Origin: Ancistrus triradiatus
Taxonomy: Eukaryota > Chordata > Actinopteri > Siluriformes > Loricariidae
DNA: 64,000 bases
Assembly: GCA_025084515.1 (NCBI GenBank)
Contig: JAJAGP010000019.1
Coordinates: 722,001-786,000 of the forward strand
Reading direction: 5' to 3'
This document shows, one piece after another, positions 1 to 9,905 of this stretch. The notes below the pieces were generated by a model. The model was not told where the DNA came from. It saw only the letters and a program-made list of their open reading frames with translations, and made no database searches. Both the position numbers and the translations under genes were made by a program. Position 1 is the first letter of the stretch; every line of letters starts with the position of its first letter.

Positions 1-322
1 TGTCTTTTATACAGGTAACGAGGTCAAACAGGTGCCATTAATACAGGTAACGAGTGGAGGACGGAAGAGCTTCTTAAGAGGTTACAGGTCTGTGAGAGCC
101 AAAAATCTTGCTTGTTTGTGGGTGACCAAATACTTATTTTCCACCATGATTTACAATTAAATTCTTTAAAAATCCTACAATGTAATTTCCTGGAATTTTA
201 TTTCTAATTTTGTCTCTCATAGTTGAAGTGTACCTATGATGAAAATTACAGACCTCTCTCATCTTTCTAAGTAGAAGAACTGGCACAATCAGTGGCTGAC
301 TAAATACTTTTTTTCCTCACTG
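1..322 (-). mobile_element. Tc1/mariner-type MITE, cut by the window edge
   Basis: This stretch matches, in sequence order, the right part of the complete element at 54612-55166. Shared parts are the block about Tc1-like spacing and cytosine-rich centre, the run around 150-240 and the terminal repeat ending in CACTG followed by TA at 323-324. The left part lies outside the window. It has no coding capacity. The strand is nominal because the element is nearly symmetrical. Confidence 0.75.
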
Positions 323-479
323 TATAGCTATAATGTAATGTTACTTCAAGCGATGATTGAAGACAACAGATGTACATTTACTTTCTTAAGATGAGTGTGA
401 AATGTGAGCAAGTGGAGTATTTGTCACTATTTAAATTTGGAAGTGACTGTATTATTATTATTTTCATTTATTATTTACT

Positions 480-590
480 CACATTTAACCCTGCTTATTT
501 CTCATCAGGGATGCAGGGGCTCTGATGCTTATACCTGGAGAACTCAGGGTGCAGGCCATCACAGGACTGGGTAGAGGTTGCTGTTGGAGT
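480..590 (-). repeat. SINE 3' fragment
   Basis: The text around 490-580 (CCTGCTTATTTCTCATCAGG, then a phrase on the catalogue of 'acaggactgggtagag') resembles the reverse complement of the 3' body of tRNA-derived SINEs found elsewhere in the window, such as the one at 19205-19470. It is short and has no tRNA-like head. The family assignment is by eye. Confidence 0.4.
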
Positions 591-1284
591 ACTGAGAAAA
601 ATTTGTACTGAGAAAAATGTGTCTCGGTTCTCATCGTGCAGCTCCTTTCAGCCAAAACTCGATTCACGATTTATGATTCACGATTCACAATTCAGTACAC
701 AGGAATTCAGTGATTCAGGTTCACAATAGAACTTGCTCAGTTAAGATCTCCGCTGTTTTTGTCATGTTTTTCTTTATTTTTACATTTACATGACTGTATT
801 CCTAGTGCAAATAAGCCTCCCTGGGTCCTAGAAAGTTTACTTATGACAGCCAACCGAAAGCAAAACTGGAATTGAATGCTCCAGAACAGAGGCTGCAGTT
901 AGCTTAGCAGCTATGCTAGCACACTGAGTTCAAACACTGACTTACTTTTAAACATTGACTTATTTATCATCACTTATCATAGACTCCACTGTGATACAGT
1001 ATAGACCGTTCTACCAAAACACTCATTAAACTCATGACTCATGGTTCATGATACATTTAATTCATGATGGATTTGCCAGAACATATCCGCATCATAAATC
1101 AGGGAGCACCTATACAATACAACTCCATTAGTGCATAATATGCCTTATTCTGTGTGGATTTTCTGGGTGTCTGGAACGGATTCATTCATTTAACAATATT
1201 CCTTATAGGAAAAATGTACTTGGTACTCGTTATTTTTGGTTCTCAACAAGGCTTCTGGGAAGAATTAACAACAAGGTACCACTG
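588..1284 (-). mobile_element. Non-autonomous TA-target MITE, family M1, copy A
   Basis: This is the reverse complement of the complete copies at 28393-29203 and 42989-43766. The right end at 1270-1284 reads ACAAGGTACCACTG, the mirror of the CAGTGGTACC terminal repeat. Internal landmarks shared by all copies are the string on 'aatcagggagcacct', the TCCACACTGTATAAGG box and repeated GATTCACGATT words. The left terminal repeat is truncated near 588. There is no open frame of significance. Confidence 0.75.
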
Positions 1285-1349
1285 AAAATATGTCATTTTT
1301 ATTATTTGTTATTGGGCCATATCTTTTTTTGTTTGTTTGTTTAGTTGGG

Positions 1350-2095
1350 TCACTGAGCAAGGCTCTTAACCCTCAGTTGTTTGAATTTTCCTTTGTAAAA
1401 ATGAATCACTTGCAATTAGCTCTGGATAAGGGTGTCTGCTAAAGTAAATCTGAAATAAATATACTCATCTTGCAGCCCTCCCACTGACTCTTTTCCCTAA
1501 AAGATAAAACTGTGCCTAATGAGTCATGTGCCATCTAATCCCATTCTCCCCATATACAACACTGTACATTCTGACCAGCATGCATCCCACGGTGAATATG
1601 CCATCATATCAATGCCCTAAACACAATATATGCTGGAGACCATCTATGATACACTTTGCTTAGGGTTTTAAAGAAGAATACATCAACGAATCATTGCAAA
1701 GCACTGTAGACGTTACTTTGAAAATGATAATAGGCTAGTAGCTCTAAAAGAGATGCGCTGCGTGCGTCTTTGATAACGTAACATTGTCAGATGCAGACAA
1801 ACGTATCTTTGGGGGGTGCTGCATGTGTAGCTTGCCATGATCATATGATGGTTAGTATTCTGTGTTGTGTCCGCAGCAACCCAGGTTCAAATTTGGGTCA
1901 TGGCATAAGAAATGGGAATTCCTCATTGTTCTATTGGGTGTACCTACAAGTGTCTGCTGAGTGAGATGTGCTTTAATGTGGCTGAACATCTGCCTTTGAG
2001 ATATCTGCTAATCTAACTGAAAGCCTATAAAGGAGCCTGTATTTCAACAGTACATCAGATTTCTTCATTTTAATCACTGACCTAGCTATTGTTTT
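1350..2095 (+). repeat. Segmental duplicate of the tRNA-His locus (diverged copy)
   Basis: From about 1354 the sequence runs parallel to 3340-4010: a SINE 3' piece, the box TAATGAGTCATGTGCCATCT, the text around 1600-1790, a tRNA-His-like sequence and then its 3' flank. The last part, near 2010-2090, is also matched by 5985-6060, downstream of the array. This looks like an old duplication of the tRNA gene with its surroundings, separated from the array by a Tc1 insertion at 2351. Confidence 0.75.
1834..1905 (+). pseudogene. tRNA-His (GTG) pseudogene
   Basis: It is 72 bases long and collinear with the intact gene at 3879-3950, without indels. Many differences are C to T or G to A, often at former CpG sites (CCGTGATCG became CCATGATCA, and GGTTCGAATCC became GGTTCAAATTT). 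The anticodon GTG is kept, but base 37 is changed and several stem pairs are lost. This pattern is what methylation-driven decay of a silent copy would give. Confidence 0.85.
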
Positions 2096-2350
2096 TTGTG
2101 TGTGTGATGGCAACAGAAAACTTTTGACACTTTTGCTTCTAGTCGGCTAAATCAAAATATATACATATTAAAGTTAGACAGTCTTTAAACAAAAGTTTAA
2201 ACAAAAGTTGGACAGTCTTTAAACAAAGCCAATCAGCTCTAAATTTATTCTGTAAACAATCAGTGAGTAACAAACACTGACAATTCACACTGTGCTAAAT
2301 TGAATTAGCCTAATTACTAATGTGCTTTGTGCAGCAGCATAGTGCATATA
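2096..2350. other. AT-rich spacer, nothing recognised
   Basis: The only internal structure is a short direct repeat: ACAGTCTTTAAACAAA occurs twice, near 2178 and 2211. No coding or RNA gene is visible. Confidence 0.4.
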
Positions 2351-3052
2351 CATTCACCATCCTCTTTATTAGGTACACCTTGCTTGAACCAGGTTGGACC
2401 CTCTTTTGCCTTCAAAGTGCCTTATTTTTTCATGGCCTAGATTGAACAAGGTGCTGGAAACATTTCTCAGAGATTTTGGTCCATATTGACATGATAGCAT
2501 CATGCAGTTGCTGCAAACTTGTCAGCAGCACATCCATGATGTGAATTTCCCATTCCACCACATCCCAAAGGTGCTCCATTGGATAGAGCTTTGGTGACGG
2601 TGGAGGCTGTTTGAGTACAGCAAACTCACTGTCATGTTCAAGACCATTTTGAGATGACTTGAGCTTTGTGGCATGATGTGTTATCTTGATGTTACCCTGA
2701 TAGTGTGCCAAGAAAATATCCCCCACACCCTTATACCAACACCACTACCAGCCTGAACCACTGATACAAGCCAGGATGGGTACATGCTTTCATGTTGCTT
2801 ACGCCATATTCTGACCCTGCCATCCGAATGTCGCAACAGAAACCAAGACTCATCAGATCAGGCACTGTTTTTCCAATTTACTATTGCCCAGTTTCTAATA
2901 TACTCAGCCTGTGTAGTACCAACTCACATGCTACATGCTACATTTCTTCCCCATTCTGTTGTTCAGTTTAGACTTCACAATGTCCTCTTGACTGTGTCTA
3001 CATGCTTAAACTTAATTTGCTGCCATGTGATTGGCTGATTAGGAGTTTATAG
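2351..3052 (-). mobile_element. Tc1-like transposon (family T1), degraded
   Basis: The left end resembles the CACTCACCGGCCACTTTATT-type terminal repeat after a TA at 2349-2350. The minus strand encodes a remnant of the transposase C-terminus at 2430-2726 (frames containing LYPMEHLWDVVEWEIHIMDV, from the PNPIEHLWDVVE-like block). The block at 2770-3050 continues into the family's N-terminal and leader region, ending near a match to CCAATCACATGGCAG. Internal deletions and stops make it inactive. It belongs to the same family as 21285-22395 and 51625-52600. Confidence 0.85.
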
Positions 3053-3146
3053 TTTTATACAAAACAGAAATGTTTGTGCTGACATATTCTATCTGGAATT
3101 CCACAACCAAGAGACATGACAAATTGATTATACAGTAGTTACATGA

Positions 3147-3318
3147 CTACATTTACAGCATTTAGCAGATGCTCTTATCCAGAGTGACTTACAACTTACA
3201 CAGTCTTACAATCCAAGGACCCTTGCTCAAGGACCCAACAGTGATAACTTGGCAGAGACAGGATTTGAACTCTGGACATTCTGGTCCATAGTCAAGTACC
3301 TTAACCACTATTGATCAG
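3147..3318 (-). repeat. tRNA-derived SINE, family S2
   Basis: On the minus strand there is a tRNA-like head (TAGTGGTTAAGGTACTTGAC, then TCAAATCC) followed by a body containing GGGTCCTTGAGCAAGGGTCC. It ends in the conserved tail GATAAGAGCATCTGCTAAAT. The same order occurs at 33503-33692 and 34765-34935, and in plus orientation at 20808-20945. Confidence 0.75.
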
Positions 3319-3339
3319 AAAGTCCCAGCACTGCCAATC

Positions 3340-3878
3340 TCCTATACCATTGGGTCCTTGAACTTAACCCTCGATTGTTTGAATTGTACTTTGTAAGACT
3401 GTAACACGTGTAATTCTAAAAACATATTCTAAACCACGTCTGCTAATTGCATCTGAAGTAAATATACTCATCTTGCAGTTCTCCCACTGATTATTTGCCC
3501 TAACAGATAAAACTGTGTCTAATGAGCCATGTGCCATCTAATCCCATTCTCCCCATAAATTCAGCACTGTACATGGGGGGGAAAGACCAGCACAAGCATT
3601 CTGGTCCTGCATCCCATGGTAGTTACCATCATACCAGTGAACTAAACACAACATATGCTGGACATGATGGAGATCTGTGATAGACTTTTCGAGGGATTTA
3701 AAGCAGAATACATCGAATCATTACAATACAACGAATCACTGCAAAGCACAGTAAACTTTACTATGAAACTGACAGTGATGCAAATGACAGATCTAAAATA
3801 ATGACGCAGCTCATGTCTTTGATAACAGAACGTTGTCAGACGCATTTTTGGGTTGTGCTTTATGTGTCCCAGTAGCTC
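3340..3878 (+). repeat. 5' flank of the tRNA-His array, duplicated at 1354-1833
   Basis: This block is collinear with the region upstream of the pseudogene at 1834, at high similarity by eye. It begins with a SINE S2 tail (TTAACCCTCGATTGTTTGAA) and continues with unique-looking sequence up to the tRNA gene. A 67-codon minus-strand open frame at 3642-3845 shows no known family and is probably chance. Confidence 0.65.
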
Positions 3879-3950
3879 GCCGTGATCGTATAGTGGTTAG
3901 TACTCTGCGTTGTGGCCGCAGCAACCCCGGTTCGAATCCGGGTCACGGCA
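3879..3950 (+). tRNA. tRNA-His, anticodon GTG
   Basis: It is 72 bases and folds as a standard cloverleaf. The acceptor stem is GCCGTGA with TCACGGC, the D arm carries the A-box-like TAGTGGTTAG, and the anticodon stem is CTGCG with CGCAG. The anticodon GTG is at 3912-3914. The T arm CCCGG-TTCGAAT-CCGGG contains a perfect B box, and the discriminator base is A. There is no intron. A TTTT run about 14 bases downstream could stop RNA polymerase III. It is the cleanest copy of the array and is probably functional. G-1 and CCA are expected to be added after transcription. Confidence 0.96.
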
Positions 3951-3963
3951 TGACAAAAGGGAT

Positions 3964-3974
3964 TTTCTGTCCTT
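3964..3974 (+). terminator. Possible Pol III stop after tRNA-His copy 1
   Basis: A TTTT run lies within GGGATTTTCTG about 14 bases past the tRNA 3' end, followed by a second T run in CCTTTTTCATC. T runs just downstream are the usual eukaryotic Pol III stop signal. The copies at 4260 and 4657 keep the second run. Confidence 0.5.
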
Positions 3975-4259
3975 TTTCATCATCGGGAAGCACCTACAAG
4001 TGTCCCTGTTGAGTCGGCTGCGCTAAAATGTTCTATGATGTGGTTGAACGTCGAAGAGAAATGTTGATCTATCTGACAGCTTTTAGACAGACCAGCATAC
4101 ACCCATTCTGTAATCTGATGACCAATATGTCACCCATTTCTGAAATTTTCTAACGTCATACCAGCGCCCTAATAACGGAATAACTGATAACGGATGCTGT
4201 CAGAGGCAGGACTCATATCGTTTTGACGCCAATTTCATCGTGTCCGCAGTAGTAAGCTC

Positions 4260-4331
4260 GCCGTGATCGTATAGTGTTAGTACTCTGCGTTGTGGCCGCA
4301 GCAACCCCCGGTTCGAATCCGGGTCACGGCA
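4260..4331 (+). tRNA. tRNA-His copy 2, two single-base indels
   Basis: It matches the gene at 3879-3950 except for one missing G in the D loop (GTGTTAG instead of GTGGTTAG) and one extra C before the T stem (AACCCCCGG). The total length therefore stays 72. The anticodon GTG and the B box are intact. If real, the D-loop loss removes part of the A box. Homopolymer indels like these are also typical assembly errors, so the true copy could be intact. Confidence 0.65.
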
Positions 4332-4656
4332 ATGACAAAAGGGATACTGTCCTTTTTCATCGGGAGTACCTACAAGTGTCTTCTGAGTCCGTCGACTGCG
4401 CTAAAATGTTCTATGATGTGGTTGAACGTCGAAGAGAAATGTTGATCTATCGACAAGCTTTTAGAACAGACAAGCATACACACATTCTTTAATCTGAATG
4501 ACTCAATATGTCACCGTTTCGGAAATTTCCTATTCTAACCTATTCTACCGTCATACCAGCGCCCTAATAACTGAATAACGATAACGGAATGCTGTTCAGA
4601 GGCAAGACTCATATCGTTTTGACGCCAATTCAATCGGTGTCCCAGTAGTAGCTCGC

Positions 4657-4729
4657 GCCGTGATCCGCATCGTGGTTATAACGCTGCTTGTGGCCGCAGC
4701 AACCCCTGTTCGAATCCCGGTTCACGGCA
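4657..4729 (+). pseudogene. tRNA-His copy 3, multiply disrupted
   Basis: The acceptor ends are still recognisable (GCCGTGATC and TTCACGGCA), and TTGTGGCCGCAGCAACCCC holds the anticodon. The D arm is scrambled (CCGCATCGTGGTTATAACGC), one base of the anticodon stem is missing, and the T stem has substitutions plus inserted bases. Either it is a decayed array member or a badly resolved read consensus. Confidence 0.7.
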
Positions 4730-4997
4730 TGACAAAAGGGATACTGTCCCTTTTTCAAATCGGGGAGTACCTACAAGTGTCTTGCTGAGTCGACTTGCGC
4801 TAAAGGTTCTATTATGATGTGGTTGAACGTCGAAGAGAAATGTTGATCTATCTGACAGCTTTTAGAACAGACAAGCATACACACATTCTGTAATCTGAAT
4901 GACCAATATGTCACCGTTTCTGAAATTTCTACCGTCATACCAGCGCCCTAATAACGGAATAACGGATAACGGAATGCTGTCAGAGGCAGACTCATAT

Positions 4998-5032
4998 CCG
5001 CAGCAACCCCAGCTCGAATCCAGGTCATGGCA
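4998..5032 (+). pseudogene. tRNA-His 3' half
   Basis: Only the part from the 3' anticodon stem to the acceptor end is present (CCGCAGCAACCCCAGCTCGA and on to GGTCATGGCA). It is joined directly to the upstream flank word ACTCATATC, which normally lies about 45-50 bases before the tRNA start. This fits a deletion that removed the 5' half of a unit. Confidence 0.8.
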
Positions 5033-5266
5033 AGACAAAAGCGGGTCTCTCTCTTTTCAGTCGGGAATACTGGAGCTCTAGAATAGACTTTCTAGGGTTT
5101 TAAACCTGAATACACCACAGAGTCTTTATAAAACACAGTAGATATGAAAATGACAGCACTAGATCTAAAAGAGATTGGCAACGCGTCTGTCTGATAACGG
5201 AATGCTGTCAGAGGCAAACTCTCATGTCGTGTTGACGGCATTCTCACTGTGTCCCAGTATTAACTC

Positions 5267-5338
5267 GCCGTGATCGTATAGTGGTTAGTAGTCTGCGTTG
5301 TGGCCGCAGCAACCCCGGTTCGAATCCGGGTCACGGCA
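5267..5338 (+). tRNA. tRNA-His, anticodon GTG, last array copy
   Basis: It is identical to the gene at 3879-3950 apart from one C to G change in the D-stem 3' strand (TAGTCTGCG instead of TACTCTGCG), which breaks the 10-25 pair. Acceptor stem, anticodon, B box and discriminator are intact, and a T run follows at about 5350-5360. Probably still transcribed; processing may be less efficient. Its upstream flank differs from the inner units, so it is the array edge. Confidence 0.9.
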
Positions 5339-5339
5339 A

Positions 5340-6675
5340 GACAAAAGGGGATTTCTGTCTTTTCAGTAATACATAGACTATTAAGTGACTACTGACTCCT
5401 GTCCCTCATAGGCGTGTCTAGCCCATTTAAGTGATGTTCAAGAACCCCTTAATTAAGTCCCAGCACCCCTAAAAATAAGAGTAAAAAGTCGTTTTTTGCC
5501 TATTGATTTTTGAACAGTTGCTGGTCTCTGATAAGCTGAAAAAAGGTTTAAACCATGGAAAGCATGTGGTTTAAAGATCATTTTATAACAACGAGTATAC
5601 AGCACTCACATTGCCTCGCATATGATACGATCCCGAAGTCGCGCGGTGGCTGCGCTGAGCACGCACGCGCGCGCACGCACACGCACACGATTGTTTTTTT
5701 TAGAGAAAATAGCCAGGTTCAGGTGAGAGATTAAGACCAAAATGATGTGACTTCATTGTCCTACGTAGGTTGACTAGTTGCCCTGAAAATCAAGAACAGC
5801 TCCGAGTTGTAAGTAGTGTTTAAAATGAAAAGTAACACACCTGTGACAGAAAAACACACTGCGTAACAGAAAAAAGGGGTTAGGTGTCTCATTGGGTTCT
5901 CAGCACCCCTAAATCTCTGATGCTTGAATCGCCCCAGTTGTGACCTAAATGTATTCTGCTTTTGATGTGACTGAATGTCGAACTTTGAGATCTACAAATC
6001 TAACTGAAAGCCTTTAAAACAGCCTACATTTCAACTGTAAAACATATTTCTTCATTTTCATAATTTCCCTATATATTCCCTGTATTTACTCTACCTTTAG
6101 GCTACTAAAACCCAGTCGCGAATAACTTGCCTCTTAAGTGCACTGATGTTGACAGAACATGCATTCTGTCAGTAAACATATGACACTAGTTAAGAATGAA
6201 GAAGTTTATTCAGAAAGTGACTATCATTATAGAGCCTACTACGTTTAACCTCCATCTGCTAAAATGTCCACTGTCCCATCAAGAGAAATAAAACACTTTC
6301 AAATACACATCTAACTCAGACCCTACATATCACACTGCAGTTCCGAAGTTAGAAAGTCCATATGCTCTGCCTTTCTGAGAGGAGGAGATTGGGCTGCCCT
6401 AAGAATGTGCCACTCCACCTTGATGTTAATTGTGCCTTGTGTGCCAGGGCCTCTCTTCTCCTCTTTTAATATCTCTACACATCTTGAATCTCTTTCTCTC
6501 TCCCACTGACCCTTTCCCAAACAAAAGGTCCTTTGTGCAGTAATTACACAGGGTAGCTTCTTGTCAGACACGGCTGCACAGGGCTACAGTACTGAGGGAA
6601 TGCAGACCTGCCATACTCCTTAAATTGAGTCTTGTTTTATATTTAATAAAAGGTTTAAGCCCTATATATAATATA
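5340..6675. other. Intergenic stretch, mostly unrecognised
   Basis: It contains a CACCCCTAAA-type repeated phrase near 5460 and 5900, a GC-rich CACGCGCGCGCACGCACACG run at 5660-5690, and a match at 5940-6060 to the 3' flank of the tRNA-His pseudogene block. The 82-codon minus frame at 6323-6571 has no recognisable domain. No gene is supported. Confidence 0.4.
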
Positions 6676-8008
6676 CACTCACCGGTCACTTTATTAGGTA
6701 CACCTCCTAGTTTCTACAGCCATTGTCCATTTTTTCAGTTCCATTTACCATATAGAAGCACTTTGTAGTTCTACAATCACAGACTGTAGTCCATCTATTC
6801 CTCTACATACTTTATTAGTTCTCCCTTAACTCTGCTCTTTAATGGTCAGGACCCCCAAAGAATCACCACACATCCAGTACTATTTGGGTGGTGGATCATT
6901 CTCAGCACTGCAGTCACACTGATGTGGTGGTGGTGTATTAGTGTGTGTTGTGCTGATATGAGTGGATCAGTCACAGCCGTGCTGCTGGAGTTTTTAAAAC
7001 AACCCAGTGTCACTGAATTCATTTACAAGCACTTAATTTTCAAATCATCGTCAGGTTTTCTGCAGTTATCTGATTATTCAAGTGGTCATGTATACAGCAT
7101 ACTCCGGTCTGGAAATCAGATTAAGGAATCTGATAAAGAGAGCTTAATCGGATTACTCATAGCATGTATACCACTTACCCAATTCCTAACCTGACAAGGT
7201 CCCCCTATTCTAAGTTAGTTAGTTCTTTTTTCCATTGACTGTGATGGTTTATTTCTCACAAGATCTGCAACCCCTGAAAAAAACGTGAATTAAAGGCAGT
7301 TAAAGGCAGCAAAATGGCTAGTGAACACAAAATGAAGAATTTGATTAATTAATATTAAATTTGAAAGTTTATGTCACATATTTCTGTGAGATTATTGGCT
7401 GGTTCCAAAGTAGAAATCCAATTACTGTCATGTAAACCCGGAGCTTTCCCATTATCTGATTACTCAAGTGCATGTATACTCGTTGATCAGATTATCAAAA
7501 CTGAAAAAATCTGATTTTTTTTTCAGTTATCAGATTATTAAGTGCATGTATACTCACTCACTGCTGGACTGAAAATAGTCCACCAACCAAAAATGTCCAT
7601 CTACCTGCATCCTGTAGGCAGCCTGCTGTGAGTACTGATGTAGGATTATATGATGACTTACACAAACAGTGCAACAACAGATTTGTGCAGTATGGTTGTC
7701 TAATACAGAGCATAGTGAGTGAACAAAGTGTTTAAAAACTCCAGCAGCACTGCTGTGCCTGATCCAATCATACCAGCAAAACACATTAACACACCACATC
7801 AGTGTCACTGCAGTGCTGAGAATGATCCACCACCCAAATAGTACCTGATCTGTGGTGGTCCTGTGGGGGTCCTGACCATTAGAGAACAGAGTAAAGAGAA
7901 TAACAAAGCATGTAGAGAAACCTATGGACTACAATCTGTAATTGTAGAACTACAAAGTGCATCTACGTGTTAAGTGGAACTGAAATAATGGACAATGAGT
8001 CTAGAAAG
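6676..8008. mobile_element. Long-TIR MITE (family M2) with a nested insertion
   Basis: The outer arms are inverted copies of each other. The left arm, about 6711-7013, has TAGAAGCACTTTGTAGTTCT, a hinge with GGGTGGTGGATCATTCTCAG and CTGCTGGAGTTTTTAAA. The right arm, about 7734-8006, carries the same words reversed. The left edge reads CACTCACCGGTCACTTTATT. The design (300-base arms around a short centre) is a common teleost non-autonomous DNA element. The centre is interrupted at about 7014-7555 by another element. Open frames inside, such as 6922-7194 and 7554-7808, are artefacts of the repeat. Confidence 0.8.
7014..7555. mobile_element. MITE (family M3) nested inside M2
   Basis: The family is recognised by inverted pairs of the words ATCTGATTATTCAAGTGG / GTTATCAGATTATTAAGTGC and CATGTATAC near both ends, with TCATGTAAACCCGGAG and GGCAGCAAAATGGC inside. 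A related copy is at 20009-20633. It lies between the two halves of the M2 centre (GTGTCACT on the left, TCACTGCTGGACTG on the right), so it inserted later. Exact edges are uncertain by about 10 bases. Confidence 0.65.
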
Positions 8009-8009
8009 G

Positions 8010-9650
8010 GTGTGTAATAGGGGAGTATATAGTGATAATTGTTACAATGCTCAAATATATTTATGCCACCTATTTCTACCTATGTGGAAATACAAATTCC
8101 CTTGCAACCTAGATTATACGGGTGGGGGGAAAAAATCAAATACTAAATATAATAGTGTTTTAATTGAGTTATGCCTGAGGTTGGTAAGGAGATGCTTCAG
8201 ATAAATACCAGTCTGTTTACAATGAATGAGAATATAAGATTTGGGAATGACTGTGAGCCAGTAGTGGAAACTATAATACACATACTTCACAGAATATTTG
8301 AATATTATATTAATATTGAATAAGCACACTAATGCACAGGGTCATGTATTTCTGTCTACCTTTATTATATAATAAACTGGAATTGACACCAAGACATTTA
8401 GTGTATGCAAACATGTCATATTCCTTCATTATATATATATTTATATATTTAAAAAGTTGTAGTATCTTTCCTTCTGCTTCCCCTGGTCAGGATTGTGGTA
8501 GTAACAAAGTTGTGTTATGAAATATCAAAGGTAAAATGTAGTTTGATTATATATTAGCTCAAATGTTTGCCATTAAAGGCAATGAGCCACTTATGATCTT
8601 CTCAGTTGTAATATTTACACTCTTGTCCGATATAACTCTTAACTATCTGCCAGACCACTTGCTTCCTCTTTCCCTATTCGTAATGACATATGTGGAGATC
8701 ATAAATGTCATAGCAAAACCTGGTAATTTGTTGTTTTATTGCATTTTGAAAAATAATTTTTGGGTGGCTGTTGTATAATAAACATACATTTTATTTTTAA
8801 GTCTTGGCTGTTCTCCTTCTATTCCTATTTTTAACACTCAACTTACACTCAACTCTATATGAAGCATTATAAGACTACTGGAGTGCTCAAAATGATTAAC
8901 TTTTACCTTAAGGGCAGCTGAAAGCAAATGACATTCAGTTTTCAGCTGAAAAATGCCTTGGCATGTCTCCCCAAAAGTTAAGACTAAAATTCCGGTTGGA
9001 TGATAATTTTATTGTAAACTGTGAGAACTTTTTAATAATGATTATCTGTTAAAACACATACGTAATAAAAACAAATATCAGAGCCACTACACTCTCTTCT
9101 GATTCATGGCCCAGTAGCCTTCAGAGCACATCATAAACAGTGAAGGGATTCCTCATTTATTTCTCCCCTTCCACTAATCCTTTTAATTACTGCCTTAGTA
9201 AATGCTAATGCTATTCATGATTAGTTAGTATTATGCTAATCTCTGACCCACATTCAGCCAGGAAAGCAGGAGCATCATTTGAAGGCCAGATTGCTTGGAG
9301 GCTGCACACAAACTGACACCGGTCCCCCAGCTGTACAGGGTGAGCCAGATTGGAGGATCCTGAGAAATAGCAGCAAGAAAACGTCAAAAAGAGGAGGGGG
9401 GGATCATAATTATTTACCTTAATGAACGCCTGTTGGCAACACGGATTACTGATAAATGCAGGTTTTCTTCCAGCACAGCCCACCCCAGCATCTGCCAACT
9501 TGGGTAAGTTTAATATAGCCTTGTGTGTCGGTGTGGATATGGATTCAAATCATCTTACTCTTCCATCAAGCAAAGTAAAACTGCTTTGTTCACTTCTAAT
9601 TGCACCTGTAAGTTCAAACTCAGTTCAGCGGCCCACAGGTGAGTCTATAT
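8010..9650. other. Intergenic, no repeat or gene recognised
   Basis: 8010-9100 is AT-rich with short chance frames (for example 8563-8778). 9200-9500 is more GC-balanced and non-repetitive, with a 95-codon minus frame at 9211-9498 that I cannot place in any family. It is a candidate for conserved noncoding sequence, but nothing here proves that. Confidence 0.35.
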
Positions 9651-9654
9651 CTGA

Positions 9655-9905
9655 CCGGTAGCACAAGATATAAGGCGGAACCCTAGACGGAGTACCAATC
9701 CATCACACACACATGCGCACACACTTACTCACACTGGAACACTCCAGAGAGACCAAATGACCCAACGTGTCTTTGGAATGTGGGAGGAAAGTAGAGCACC
9801 CGAAGAAAACCAACAAACTCACAGGGAGAACATACAAACTCCACATGGGTAGAGTCAGGACTAAGAATCAAGGCAAGGATGTCTGGAGCTGTGAGATGAC
9901 AGCAT
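9655..9905 (-). repeat. tRNA-derived SINE, family S1, reverse copy
   Basis: Reading the minus strand there is a body with GGAGTTTGTATGTTCTCCCT and AACACGTT-like words, then CCAAAGACACGTTGGG, and a tail with a CA/TG run and GGATTGGTACTCCGTCTAGG. The same order of phrases is found at 15065-15375 and 52017-52285. The tRNA-like head at the 9900 end is poorly kept. Confidence 0.7.

Larger units (their letters stand above)
3951..5266 (+). repeat. Tandem array of tRNA-His units (about 380-400 bp each)
   Basis: The tRNA starts lie at 3879, 4260, 4657, 4998 (3' half only) and 5267. Between them the same flank recurs: a 3' segment with TGTTCTATGATGTGGTTGAA, a segment with ACCGTCATACCAGCGCCCTA, and a 5' segment with GAGGCAGACTCATATCG. 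Units differ mostly by single-base insertions and deletions rather than substitutions, so they are either very young duplicates or contain uncorrected long-read errors. Confidence 0.85.

Noticed and set aside
3951..5266. Regularly spaced repeats resembling a CRISPR array
   Set aside because: The repeats are tRNA genes with long homologous flanks, the spacing is about 390 bases and the DNA is vertebrate.
6323..6571. 82-codon minus frame with many charged residues
   Set aside because: No homology or gene structure; a chance frame.
9211..9498. 95-codon minus-strand frame
   Set aside because: Composition is ordinary, no homologous family comes to mind, and a plus-strand frame overlaps it (9422-9661).
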